A stretch of DNA of 18,969 nt from Paramesorhizobium sp049065735 (GTDB lineage: Bacteria > Pseudomonadota > Alphaproteobacteria > Rhizobiales > Rhizobiaceae): assembly GCF_049065735.1 (NCBI RefSeq), contig NZ_JBAKHD010000018.1, positions 1-18,969 on the forward strand, written 5' to 3'. The notes below the pieces were generated by a model. It ran no database searches, was not told the origin of the DNA, and saw only the letters and a program-made list of their open reading frames with translations. This document shows, in pieces, positions 1 through 7,680 of this stretch. Made by a program: the position numbers and the translations under genes. Position 1 is the first letter of the stretch, and every line of letters starts with the position of its first letter.

Positions 1-2655
1 GATGAGGGCGAAGGGGAATCTCTTCCTGGGCGGGTTGCTGGCGGGCGGAAGTTGGGCATAGGCCTTGTCGATGACAATGCCCTTGACGGTGGCTGCGGCC
101 TCGAAGGACAGGGTGAGGTCCGGGTCGGAATGGTCCAGCATGCCGGTCGCCGTGTTGAAGAGGCCGGTGGTGCCGACCACTGCGTTGTCGATGGCGGCGC
201 CGCTGGACACGGTAACCTCAATGGTTGCCACACCAGTGTCGTCGATGGTGTAGGAGACGTTGGAAGGATCGCCCGTCTGGGCACCGCTGCCCTTGCTGAA
301 GATGAGGCGGTCGGAAGGCGAGCCGTGCCAGGTGACCTTGGTATCTTTCTTGACCAGTTTCCCGCTGCCATCCTTATAGGTGCATGTGAGCTTATATGTC
401 AGGTCGCCGTCAGGCTGGGAGCTGAGGTCCATCGTGCCGGCGCCGGGCAGGCTGACGTCTTGCGCGAAGTTGAGATCGAGCGGCTCGGCGTTATCATTGC
501 CGGACGAGGCCTTCACGATGGCGGAGGGTGTGCCGGTGCCGGTATAGGTGATGGTGGTGACGCTCGTGCCGTCCGAGAGTGTCGTGGTTGGCGTCGCGAT
601 GGTGACACCGGTGACCTGCGGGTCGATGCTCCAGGCGATGGACTTCTTCGGAAGCGGCTTGCCATTGGCATCCAGATAGGTTGCCTGGAGCAGATGCGGC
701 TCGTTGGCCTTGAGCGGATTGCCATCCAGCGAGACGATGGCGAGCGTGTTCTGGGAGACGGAGTTTGCACTGAGGGGGAAGGTGCCGCTGCCGATGGGCA
801 CCGTGTTGTCCGGGCGGGCATAGATGGTGACGGAGGGGAGCGGCGGGGTGTTCGGGCCGGTGACCGTGATGCTGGTATTGGCGGATGTGCTGCCGGAGAG
901 GTCGTAGAAGTCCGGATTGAAAGTGATGACATAGCCGGGGATCGGCTCGGCGGACCAGTAGATACGCGAAACCCCGCAATCCTCTCCATTGACCGTCGCC
1001 GTCACTGGGGTCGGCGTGCCCAGCGGAATCGACGTCTTGCTATCGCCAAGCGATACGTCGATCGAGCAGGTTTGGGCAGCGGTGAAGTTGAGGACAAGGC
1101 TCTGGGACGAGTGGTCGTATGCTCCGTTACTCCCAAAATCGCCGTTATTCCCATTAAAATCGCCGAGCACGCTGATGACCACCTGATCGATGTCGCCGTC
1201 CGCCGGGGCGGTCACATTGATCGTCGACGCTGCGTTACCCACCACATAGGAAACGTTGGGGGGGTCGTTCGGCTTGGCGCCCTGACCGTCGCTGAACGTG
1301 ACGGCACCCTCAGGCGAAGCATACCACGTCATCCTTTGGCCAATGTTGTAGTAGCCCTGACTGGTCATAAAGGTGCAGCTCAGCTGATGCTTGACGCCCC
1401 GCGTCAACGGGCCCTCGACGGGGCTAAGGTCAATGATGTCCGAAAAGAGCAGCCGGGGAACCCTCGAACCGAAGTCAAGCTTTAGTATCGCTGTATCGGG
1501 CTTCGTGCCGGCGGAGACTTGGACATAGGCGACCGGCGCGCTGTCAGCACCGGTGTAGTCGATGCTGATGACGGGTGTAACACCATTGGAGTCGGTGGTG
1601 GTCTGTGTTGGGGTGGGGTTGAGCGTGAAGCCGGGCGAGGTGCCGCTTGCCAGCGTCCAGGTGACCGGTTTGCCCGACAGCTTAGTGCCGTCGGCGATCT
1701 GGTAGATCGCTTGCAACAGATGCGGGCCGTTCTCCGGAAGCGGGTTGCCGTCGAGCGAGACGATGTTGAGCACATTGCCGGAAGGCCGAATGTTGCCGGC
1801 GGTGAGGGAGAAAGCGCGGCCAGCCGTGATGATCGCCCTGTTGTCAGGGTTTGCATAAATGGTGATGGCAGGGAGCGTCCCGGTATTGGGCCCATAGACA
1901 GTAACGTTGGTTGTGGCCTGACCACCGGAGACTTGCGAGGACTCCGAGTCAAATATGATAGTGTAACCGTCGGCCGGCGCAGCGGACCAATAGATTTTTG
2001 AAATGGAACAATCGCTGCCGCTTACCGTGGCCGTTAGCTGGTAGGACGTGTAGAGCGGGATTGGACCGGTCGGGGGGGCGATTGAAACCGTGCAGGTGAT
2101 CGGCGTGATCTTGATCGGCGTTCTTTCAGGGCCAAACCATGCGCCTGACCAAGGCAGGCCAGGAACAGTACCGGGAGGGACAATTGTAAGGTTCAGATTG
2201 CTACTTATACCACCGTATATGTACCAATTGTCGCCAGTCTGCTCAAAGGTGAGGATCAACCAAGCTAGGCCGGCCCACCAATATGCGAAATAATAGCCAT
2301 CAATGGGATCATAATAATCTCGAAAGCCGGACCACATAAGGTACCTGCTATCCTCGTAGATCCTGATGTGGTCGCCCTCAATCCAGAATACGCAATCGCT
2401 ATTTGGTGTTGTGGCGACACCCTCTATCGGGTCGTACGCATACCCCGTGAAGCCGTTCAGCAAATAATACTTTCCATCCGCCGTCTGCAAATATACAGGC
2501 CCGGCAGGAAGTCCTTCCGGCGTTTCGCCAATATTCTCGGGCAGGTTTTCCGCCGATCCGACATTCTCGGGCAGGTTTTCCGCCAATCTGGCGGCAACCT
2601 CCATCTGCTTCCCGTCTTTATGTCTAATGGGTGCCTTATTGCTATCTTTTGTCAT
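1..2655 (-). CDS. Large Ig-like repeat protein (array gene D), 3' end beyond the window
   Basis: This reading frame is open for 885 codons from ATG 2655 to base 1 with no stop, so the gene continues past the left edge. The start is set by a Shine-Dalgarno AGGAG at 2664-2668, 8 nt upstream. Residues 1-50 are polar and carry a duplicated 10-residue block. Residues 52-185 form an aromatic-rich beta module that I cannot name; it could be lectin- or beta-trefoil-like. Residues about 187-526 and 528-855 are two copies of a roughly 342-residue unit. Each copy has the motif IYWSA near its start, the motif IVSLDGNPL, and three matching cysteines (188/216/427 and 530/560/757). The sub-domains look like Big-type Ig folds, for example TTDSNGVTPVISIDYTG. 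A third unit seems to start near residue 857. I see no signal peptide or membrane segment. It shares YWSA-x-PAD and TDSNGV motifs with the gene just upstream. Role unknown; an adhesive or secreted beta-sandwich protein is my inference. Confidence 0.9.
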   Translation of the reverse strand, partial: MTKDSNKAPIRHKDGKQMEVAARLAENLPENVGSAENLPENIGETPEGLPAGPVYLQTADGKYYLLNGFTGYAYDPIEGVATTPNSDCVFWIEGDHIRIYEDSRYLMWSGFRDYYDPIDGYYFAYWWAGLAWLILTFEQTGDNWYIYGGISSNLNLTIVPPGTVPGLPWSGAWFGPERTPIKITPITCTVSIAPPTGPIPLYTSYQLTATVSGSDCSISKIYWSAAPADGYTIIFDSESSQVSGGQATTNVTVYGPNTGTLPAITIYANPDNRAIITAGRAFSLTAGNIRPSGNVLNIVSLDGNPLPENGPHLLQAIYQIADGTKLSGKPVTWTLASGTSPGFTLNPTPTQTTTDSNGVTPVISIDYTGADSAPVAYVQVSAGTKPDTAILKLDFGSRVPRLLFSDIIDLSPVEGPLTRGVKHQLSCTFMTSQGYYNIGQRMTWYASPEGAVTFSDGQGAKPNDPPNVSYVVGNAASTINVTAPADGDIDQVVISVLGDFNGNNGDFGSNGAYDHSSQSLVLNFTAAQTCSIDVSLGDSKTSIPLGTPTPVTATVNGEDCGVSRIYWSAEPIPGYVITFNPDFYDLSGSTSANTSITVTGPNTPPLPSVTIYARPDNTVPIGSGTFPLSANSVSQNTLAIVSLDGNPLKANEPHLLQATYLDANGKPLPKKSIAWSIDPQVTGVTIATPTTTLSDGTSVTTITYTGTGTPSAIVKASSGNDNAEPLDLNFAQDVSLPGAGTMDLSSQPDGDLTYKLTCTYKDGSGKLVKKDTKVTWHGSPSDRLIFSKGSGAQTGDPSNVSYTIDDTGVATIEVTVSSGAAIDNAVVGTTGLFNTATGMLDHSDPDLTLSFEAAATVKGIVIDKAYAQLPPASNPPRKRFPFALI
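78..2097 (-). repeat. Two ~1.03-kb protein-level repeats in gene D
   Basis: Residues 187-526 (about 2097-1078) and 528-855 (about 1074-91) align block by block. Matched blocks include the start pair SISKIYWSAAP / GVSRIYWSAEP, the middle pair IVSLDGNPLPENGPHLLQA / IVSLDGNPLKANEPHLLQA, and the cysteine pair QLSCTF / KLTCTY. The copies have diverged clearly, so this is an old domain duplication rather than a recent DNA repeat. Confidence 0.8.
2533..2584 (-). repeat. Tandem 30-bp duplication in the 5' coding region of gene D
   Basis: A 22-nt block (2533-2554) is repeated exactly at 2563-2584, giving a 30-bp period. On the coding strand it encodes the block SAENLPENVG followed by SAENLPENIG. The repeat is in frame, so copy-number change would lengthen or shorten the N-terminal tail by 10 residues without frameshift. 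Confidence 0.85.
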
Positions 2656-2791
2656 GACTGTATCTCCTTTAAGAAAACTGGACGCCGGTTCCTGCCGGGC
2701 TCGCCCATCCGTAAATCAACTACTCATCAATATGCGGTCGGTAATCTGATCGTTGTGGCCGCAGGCCCACCCGAACGCTTTTGCAATCGGT

Positions 2792-4360
2792 TTACTCCGC
2801 CGGGCGGAAGCCGACCGCGACCAGGTGGCTGAAATATGTACCGGTTTCACGGTTCGGCACTTTGGCGGTGATTTCTCCGAAGAAGGAGTCTGTTCCGAGC
2901 CCAAGCACGCGGATCTTGCTCACCCCATTGCTGTCCGTCACCGTCGGGAAGCGCGAACCCGGAACCGTCCCGGTGCTGGGCGGGGGGGTGTCGGGCAGAA
3001 AGACGATCCGATCGGCAGGGTTCGCGCTCCAATAGACGGTTTGCCCGGCAACGGGTATATATGGCCGGCCCGTCATGGGATCATAACCTTCCAGGACCGT
3101 GACCGTATATTCGGCGACGGTTCCGATGGTCTGCCGCGTGCCGGGCGGTGTGATCCTTACGCTTTCGTTCACGAAGGGCGGGTTGTCATTATCATAAAAT
3201 ATACCGCTCCAGCCGGCTTGGGCCTCATTGATAAATTGATTGCCTTCGAAAGGGCTGGAGGCGGCTGCGCTCAACGCGACATTGCGGCCGTTTTCCGGCA
3301 CCATTGCCGTAAAGTATACTTCGCCGGCTTCGTTTGTCGGCGATAGTCTGATCCATCCGTTCGGCGGGTTTGTTACGGGAGCTATCTCTCCGGAGGGGTT
3401 TGTAACGACCGGCGGGACAGAAGCATTATCCGTGTTTCGCGATGAAGGAGAGGTTATTATGAATGAACCGTCGGTAATATACCATTCAACGTAAACCGCC
3501 TTTCCTTCCTGAGGAACACCATACTCATCCGTATAGACGGCTTTGAACTGGACCAGTTGCCCGCTTGGGAGCCGTTGCTGAGTCATATCATCCGCCGGCC
3601 CGATCGTGAGCTTGCCCCACGGCGGGATAGCTCCTCCAAGCTGCGTTGCGGATGCAATAGCAATGCCGCCCTTGTCGTCGCTCCCGGCAATGACATTGGG
3701 CGCATAGGCCTTAAGATTGACCGGCGCGGTATAGGGCGGGTCCGGCGCATAATTGGGTTGAGTCAAAACGAAATTGCGTGCCATCCCGACGCTGTCACCG
3801 AGCGCGAGCTCATGCGTGAAATATGCGAGCTGCGACGGGGCGAGCGGTGAGCATGCCACTTGGGTGGAATTGGCAGGTGTCCCATCGGCCAGCATATGCT
3901 TGAACTGGATGACGTTTATTATGGGAGGCATACCGAGATTGTGTACACCTGCCGGGTTGGTTGACCAAGTTAGCGTTTCGATTGTGCCAGGGCCGCCCGC
4001 AGAGGTGTTGGCGTGCATGGAGGCGGTGGCGGTGGCGACGGCATTGAACGGCGTGGTCCCGATATAAGCGATAACGGAACCATCGAAAGTTGCCTTTTTT
4101 CCTAAAGTGTCCGGCTTCATGAGCTTGACGATTGCTCGGGCGAATCCATCGGCGTCCGTATAGGAGTCCGCCGTGACCATCGAGGTGTTGCTGCCCGGGA
4201 AGAACAGAACGGGCTGGTTGGCGTTGGTGCCCTCGGTTGCGTCGAAATAAACCCATACCTCGATGGGTGACTCCACCGGAAGATCGATATTATCCGGCGG
4301 ATAGATAACCGTGAGCGTGCCGCTTGTTGGTCCTGGGATATGGTTGGAAGAGTTTTGCAT
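2792..4360 (-). CDS. Ig-like domain protein without signal peptide (array gene C), 522 aa
   Basis: The start at 4360 has a Shine-Dalgarno AGAAGG at 4370-4375, 9 nt upstream. The protein begins MQNSSNHIPGPTSG and has no hydrophobic leader and no membrane segment. At least three beta-sandwich units are visible. One lies in residues 15-115, with the Ig-type signature TDADGFARAIVKL. One lies near 265-370, with YTDEYGVPQEGKAVYVEWY then TNEAGEVYFTA. One lies in 415-510, with VAGQTVYWSANPADRIVF then TVTDSNGVSKIRVLG. These match the usual layout of Big_1/invasin-type domains: D-x-x-G-x-P early, then T-(D/N)-x-x-G-x before a late strand. The last unit resembles the repeats of the downstream gene D, so C and D are a related pair. 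It lies 136 nt upstream of D with no obvious terminator between, so co-transcription is likely. Biochemical role unknown. Confidence 0.9.
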   Translation of the reverse strand: MQNSSNHIPGPTSGTLTVIYPPDNIDLPVESPIEVWVYFDATEGTNANQPVLFFPGSNTSMVTADSYTDADGFARAIVKLMKPDTLGKKATFDGSVIAYIGTTPFNAVATATASMHANTSAGGPGTIETLTWSTNPAGVHNLGMPPIINVIQFKHMLADGTPANSTQVACSPLAPSQLAYFTHELALGDSVGMARNFVLTQPNYAPDPPYTAPVNLKAYAPNVIAGSDDKGGIAIASATQLGGAIPPWGKLTIGPADDMTQQRLPSGQLVQFKAVYTDEYGVPQEGKAVYVEWYITDGSFIITSPSSRNTDNASVPPVVTNPSGEIAPVTNPPNGWIRLSPTNEAGEVYFTAMVPENGRNVALSAAASSPFEGNQFINEAQAGWSGIFYDNDNPPFVNESVRITPPGTRQTIGTVAEYTVTVLEGYDPMTGRPYIPVAGQTVYWSANPADRIVFLPDTPPPSTGTVPGSRFPTVTDSNGVSKIRVLGLGTDSFFGEITAKVPNRETGTYFSHLVAVGFRPAE

Positions 4361-4410
4361 AAAAATATTCCTTCTAATTGCAAGATTTTTGTTGAATTAC
4401 TTGGTACGAA

Positions 4411-4432
4411 ATTGCATATGCGCATATGTAAT
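4411..4432. promoter_or_regulatory. Operator-like palindrome upstream of gene C
   Basis: The core CATATGCGCATATG (4415-4428) is a perfect 14-bp palindrome. The flanks ATT(G) and (T)AAT extend the symmetry to 22 bp with one mismatched pair. It sits 51-72 nt upstream of the gene C start, where a repressor or activator dimer could act. The cognate regulator is unknown, and no promoter clearly close to consensus was found beside it. Confidence 0.4.
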
Positions 4433-4440
4433 GTGTAAAC

Positions 4441-4459
4441 ATCGGGTCCTCGACCCGAT
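4441..4459 (-). terminator. Stem-loop between genes B' and C
   Basis: ATCGGGTC and GACCCGAT form a perfect 8-bp stem with a 3-nt loop, about 95 nt past the stop of gene B'. On the minus strand it is followed by GTTTACAC rather than a true T-run. It is therefore a weak terminator candidate or an mRNA-processing hairpin within the operon. Confidence 0.35.
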
Positions 4460-4551
4460 CGATACTGTCGCTATGGCTGCAATTCCATAACCGTTAAAAG
4501 CTTATGTTCCCGCCGGACGAGGCCAACCAAGTCAGGCCCCGTTCGGTGCCG

Positions 4552-5952
4552 TCACGCGATTTCCAGCCGCACATCGCCGGACCCCGTGGACCCCGGGCCG
4601 CCGATTATCGAATAATGGGTTACCGTTAGATTGGGATTGCCGGGGAGCATCAATTCTGCACGTCTGGTGACGGCGTATTGTATGTAAAAATATCCGGGGT
4701 AAGGTGCGGAATTGTGCATGATAAACCAGAGATCACGAATCGGAGGGTTACTCCCGTCCTGCGATGCAACCACCTTGATGAATTTCATGTCCTTATATTC
4801 AGGTCCAAAGCCCGTTTCCGCGTCATACCCCGTGTATCGGAACGATAGGCTGAAATAGTTTGGGCTTTGATCTGCTTTATGCCATGCGTTGAAATAGAGC
4901 GTTACGTCGATCGTATCGGTCTCGTAGATGAGCGTCTCTCCGGTCGTGAGATCCTGGCAGGGAATGGCGAAAATGAGGTTTCCGTTATCGAAGGCGGTGC
5001 TATCCGAGAGCGTGTCAGGATACATCAGCTGGAGCCTGCCATTGGGATATGTGTCCGGATCGTCTGACCCTGTAACATGCCATAAGGGCGCTCTGAACTG
5101 GTCATCACTCGGATAGGTCATGGGCTGTTGCCAGGCCGCACCGCTTGCGCTTAACTGATTGGCGGGCGGGTAATTGCAGGCTTCGTCACGATAGAGAAAA
5201 TATGTGAAAATATTGCTGCTGGTATAGCTCTTATCTTTATCCGTATCCAGCATATCATAAGTGAAGTTGAACGTGATGAACGGGTCCAGCAGATCCATTA
5301 TGGGGCCAACAGCTTCGTAGATCGGTGGGTCAGCCAGGGCGTTATCGCCCGCGGCCAACAGCCTCACATAAAGCCCGCCCATGAATTTTTGCCGGTTAGG
5401 AATCTGAGTTGTGACTGATACACCCCACGGCGGCGGGCTTCCAAATTGGTATTTCGGGATCTGTATGATACCGTCCTGGTTCGGAATGTCGGGTTGAGGG
5501 GGAGCGGTCGGATAGAGTTCGGCAAAACCGTTGGTGGGAGGGGTGCAGAATGCCACTGTTACCGAGCCGAGCCCGATTTGCTCATTCTCCGGCATTTTCA
5601 GAAGTGTGGCGGTAGCCGGCTCGATCAGGCCTGCCAAACCCGGAGGCGGCGAAAAGCCGGCCACATACACCGACGATCTGTTTGAAACGTCGAGCGAGGT
5701 CAATACGGGGGGCTCAAAAGGGGTGCCATCCTCGTGGAAGAAGGCATATCTGTAGTGCCCCTGCCACAGCACCTTGATCTGCGAGGTATCCGTGAATTTG
5801 TCGAGCTCGCAAACAGCGGTCAATTTGATTAGCTGGGTGGGCAGGGGGCGCTTTCCCATGTCCAACATAAGCTGCGCGACCATCTTGTCCGTGAGGATAT
5901 AGCGGACGGAAGGTACCGGAGGGAAAGTTTCATCTGATGAACTGGCGGGCAT
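4552..5952 (-). CDS. Unrecognised beta-rich protein, family B (array gene B'), 466 aa
   Basis: The start at 5952 is chosen from GGAGG at 5962-5966, 9 nt upstream. There is no signal peptide, membrane helix or known catalytic motif. It is clearly a paralogue of the 490-aa gene B upstream. Shared blocks include QLIKLTAV (residues 40-47), AFCTP (134-138), PPQP-x-I, IYEA-x-G (211-216), APLWH-x-x-GSD (288-297), FD-x-GNL-x-x-AIPCQ (321-333), YFNAWH-x-A (353-360), KFIKV-x-x-SQD-x-SNPP-x-RDL (390-408) and a terminal DVRLEI (460-465). Strict conservation of Trp, His, Asp and Pro in the last third suggests a defined binding or catalytic surface, but I cannot assign one. Its first 23 nt overlap the small ORF at 5930-6067. 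I do not recognise the family; HHpred and structure prediction would be decisive. Confidence 0.9.
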   Translation of the reverse strand: MPASSSDETFPPVPSVRYILTDKMVAQLMLDMGKRPLPTQLIKLTAVCELDKFTDTSQIKVLWQGHYRYAFFHEDGTPFEPPVLTSLDVSNRSSVYVAGFSPPPGLAGLIEPATATLLKMPENEQIGLGSVTVAFCTPPTNGFAELYPTAPPQPDIPNQDGIIQIPKYQFGSPPPWGVSVTTQIPNRQKFMGGLYVRLLAAGDNALADPPIYEAVGPIMDLLDPFITFNFTYDMLDTDKDKSYTSSNIFTYFLYRDEACNYPPANQLSASGAAWQQPMTYPSDDQFRAPLWHVTGSDDPDTYPNGRLQLMYPDTLSDSTAFDNGNLIFAIPCQDLTTGETLIYETDTIDVTLYFNAWHKADQSPNYFSLSFRYTGYDAETGFGPEYKDMKFIKVVASQDGSNPPIRDLWFIMHNSAPYPGYFYIQYAVTRRAELMLPGNPNLTVTHYSIIGGPGSTGSGDVRLEIA

Positions 5953-6067
5953 TTCCGTTTTCCTCCGATAACAGCCTGACCCGTTGCGGTGTGCCCGGAC
6001 GGCCCAGACCTTGAAAGGTCTGGGCCAGCGGGCGGTCGGGCATCACATAGAGAACGGTGGAGGTCAT
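5930..6067 (-). CDS. Small coupled ORF between B and B', 45 aa
   Basis: ATG 6067 overlaps the TGA of gene B as ATGA, and GGAGGA lies 9 nt upstream inside the end of gene B. The stop at 5932-5930 lies inside the start of gene B', so the three ORFs are chained by overlaps of 4 and 23 nt. The product starts MTSTVLYVMPDRPLAQ and ends NARQFIR. Its segment VLYVMPDRPLAQTFQGLG resembles the N-terminal segment VRYILTDKMVAQLMLDMG of B' (six identities over 18 positions). It could be a real small protein, a translational-coupling leader for B', or the remnant of a duplicated N-terminus. It spans the strong hairpin at 6001-6026. Coding status is uncertain because it is so short. Confidence 0.5.
   Translation of the reverse strand: MTSTVLYVMPDRPLAQTFQGLGRPGTPQRVRLLSEENGNARQFIR
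6001..6026 (-). promoter_or_regulatory. Strong hairpin inside the B-B' junction
   Basis: GGCCCAGACCTT and AAGGTCTGGGCC are perfectly complementary 12-nt arms separated by 2 nt, which in RNA gives about 10 bp with a small loop. It lies 35 nt before the Shine-Dalgarno of gene B', with no T-run after it. An intrinsic terminator is therefore unlikely. A role in mRNA stability or in modulating translation of B' is more plausible (inference). Confidence 0.6.
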
Positions 6068-7536
6068 GATTTTTCATCCTCCGACACGAGAGTTTTAGGC
6101 GCTGGAGGAATCTCCAGGCGGACGTCGGCGGTCCCCCCCGAAGTTGGCAGGCCGACTGGTTGGGAGTAGTGAATGTCCAGCTCGTCGCCTTCGTCGCCGC
6201 CATACTTCGTTACGACATATTGCGCATAGAAGAAGCCGAGATAGGAACCATTGTGTTCTATACCCATCAGGTCGCGGAGGGGAGGATTGCTTCTGTCTTG
6301 CGAGATAGATACCTTGATAAATTTAAGATCCTTCCATTCCTGGCTGGGGTCATCGAGATTGGCAAAGCCTGTTTGCCCGTCCGAGCCCATATAGGGGGGA
6401 AAGGTGAGCTTGAAGCGGTTATCGGTTGAATTTGCTGCATGCCAAGCATTGAAATAGACCGTCAAGGTGACTATATCCTCATCCTCGATGAGAACTTTCC
6501 CAAAGTCGGCCCCTTGTTTGATAACCTGGCACGGGATGGCCATGACCAGGTTTCCACTGTCGAAAGCGCCCTGATTAATGGGGGTTGGATACTGCGTGGT
6601 CAGAAAACCCTGAGGATGATCCTCGTCCTTGCCGTCCGAACCCACCTGATGCCACAAAGGAGCAACGTAATCCAGATCGTACGTGGTTCCGTCTTTGTTT
6701 GGGGCTAGCCAGGCGTCCCCCTCGGCACGCACATTGTTCACAATTCCATTGGCGAATTCACCGTTAGGCCCAGTTATCATATAGGTATAATTAACAGGAC
6801 TGTCGTAATTGTTCGACGCATCGGTTCCCATTTCATCGTACCAATATGGGAACGTAAGAGTTCCCGGGCTATAACTGGCGACGTCACCAATGGCTTCGTA
6901 GATGGCTGTTGGACCCGCAATCGCATTCGGCCCCACTGCCTTCATTGCAAGCCAGTATCCACCCGTATAGCGACTTAGTGAGACATTGGTTGAACTGGTG
7001 TCATATTGGGTTGGAGGGAGGTCATTGAACGTAAATGGTGGTATCTTTATCGCATCATCCTCAGTAACGATATTTGGTTGAGGTGGCGGATTCGAAGAAT
7101 CCATATCGTTCCATCCATCACGGTGGGGTGTGCAGAACGCGATATACGCGGTTTTTTGGTATCCATACATTGTCTGGTTGGTTGGAGAATACAACTGGGC
7201 GGAAACCCTATCGATACGTCCTCCGTAACCATCGTCGCTAATATATGCTGCCACCCATATAAATGATTGATTGAGGGAGTTGATGGATGTTAGCGGTTTA
7301 TCGCCTAAACCTTGGACGCCCCCATTAGGTGACAGCTCATAATAAGCGAACATGCCATTGGTGATTTCCTTCCACTGGACTTTAAAGTCGGCAGGCTTGT
7401 CGTTACCAACAAAATCAACCACCGCTGTCAGCTTGATCAGTTGGATCGGCTCAGGGCTGTTTCGGTTCTTCGCCATTGGGGCGAGAATTTTACTGCGATG
7501 AATATAGGCAAGGCCAGTTTCATTGTCCGTGGTCAT
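6064..7536 (-). CDS. Unrecognised beta-rich protein, family B (array gene B), 490 aa
   Basis: The frame also contains an ATG at 7578, but CAGGAG at 7543-7547 lies 6 nt before ATG 7536, so the protein is taken to start MTTDNETGLAYIHRSK. It is paralogous to B' along its whole length. Shared blocks are QLIKLTAV (32-39), AFCTP (133-137), PPQPNI, IYEAIG (212-217), APLWHQVGSD (292-301), FDSGNLVMAIPCQ (325-337), YFNAWHAA (361-368), KFIKVSISQD (405-414) and DVRLEI (471-476). It then has a 14-residue charged tail that B' lacks. Composition is acidic and rich in Tyr, Trp and Pro; no leader or membrane segment is seen. The stop overlaps the start of the 45-aa ORF (ATGA), which implies translational coupling. 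Function unknown. Confidence 0.9.
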   Translation of the reverse strand: MTTDNETGLAYIHRSKILAPMAKNRNSPEPIQLIKLTAVVDFVGNDKPADFKVQWKEITNGMFAYYELSPNGGVQGLGDKPLTSINSLNQSFIWVAAYISDDGYGGRIDRVSAQLYSPTNQTMYGYQKTAYIAFCTPHRDGWNDMDSSNPPPQPNIVTEDDAIKIPPFTFNDLPPTQYDTSSTNVSLSRYTGGYWLAMKAVGPNAIAGPTAIYEAIGDVASYSPGTLTFPYWYDEMGTDASNNYDSPVNYTYMITGPNGEFANGIVNNVRAEGDAWLAPNKDGTTYDLDYVAPLWHQVGSDGKDEDHPQGFLTTQYPTPINQGAFDSGNLVMAIPCQVIKQGADFGKVLIEDEDIVTLTVYFNAWHAANSTDNRFKLTFPPYMGSDGQTGFANLDDPSQEWKDLKFIKVSISQDRSNPPLRDLMGIEHNGSYLGFFYAQYVVTKYGGDEGDELDIHYSQPVGLPTSGGTADVRLEIPPAPKTLVSEDEKS

Positions 7537-7641
7537 AATAATCTCCTGAAGTTGAATTATTATTTGCTGTATTTGCAATTAATTATATTTCCCCCGACGC
7601 TTTCTCGCGCCGGAACTTCGCTCTATCGGCACGCGCTTGAA

Positions 7642-7669
7642 GGGATGCGGCTTTGGGAGGCCGCATCCC
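7642..7669 (-). terminator. Stem-loop just after gene A'
   Basis: GGGATGCGGC and GCCGCATCCC form a perfect 10-bp stem with an 8-nt loop, 11 nt beyond the stop of gene A'. On the minus strand it is followed by TTCAAG, not a full T-run. It may be a partial terminator that lowers expression of gene B and downstream genes relative to A', or an RNA-stabilising 3' end. No convincing promoter was found between it and gene B. Confidence 0.45.
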
Positions 7670-7680
7670 CCTGGGCAGGC

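Noticed and set aside
52..1485. 477-codon plus-strand frame
   Set aside because: It lies opposite gene D, which has a ribosome-binding site, repeated Ig-like units and a coherent protein. The plus-strand translation is low-complexity Gly/Arg/Val/Asp with no family features.
1..2655. Gene D as an inverse autotransporter (intimin/invasin)
   Set aside because: Ig-like repeats are present, but the visible N-terminus has no signal peptide, LysM domain or beta-barrel.
6001..6026. Intrinsic terminator between B and B'
   Set aside because: The stem is strong, but no T-run follows on the minus strand, and the ORFs are coupled across it.
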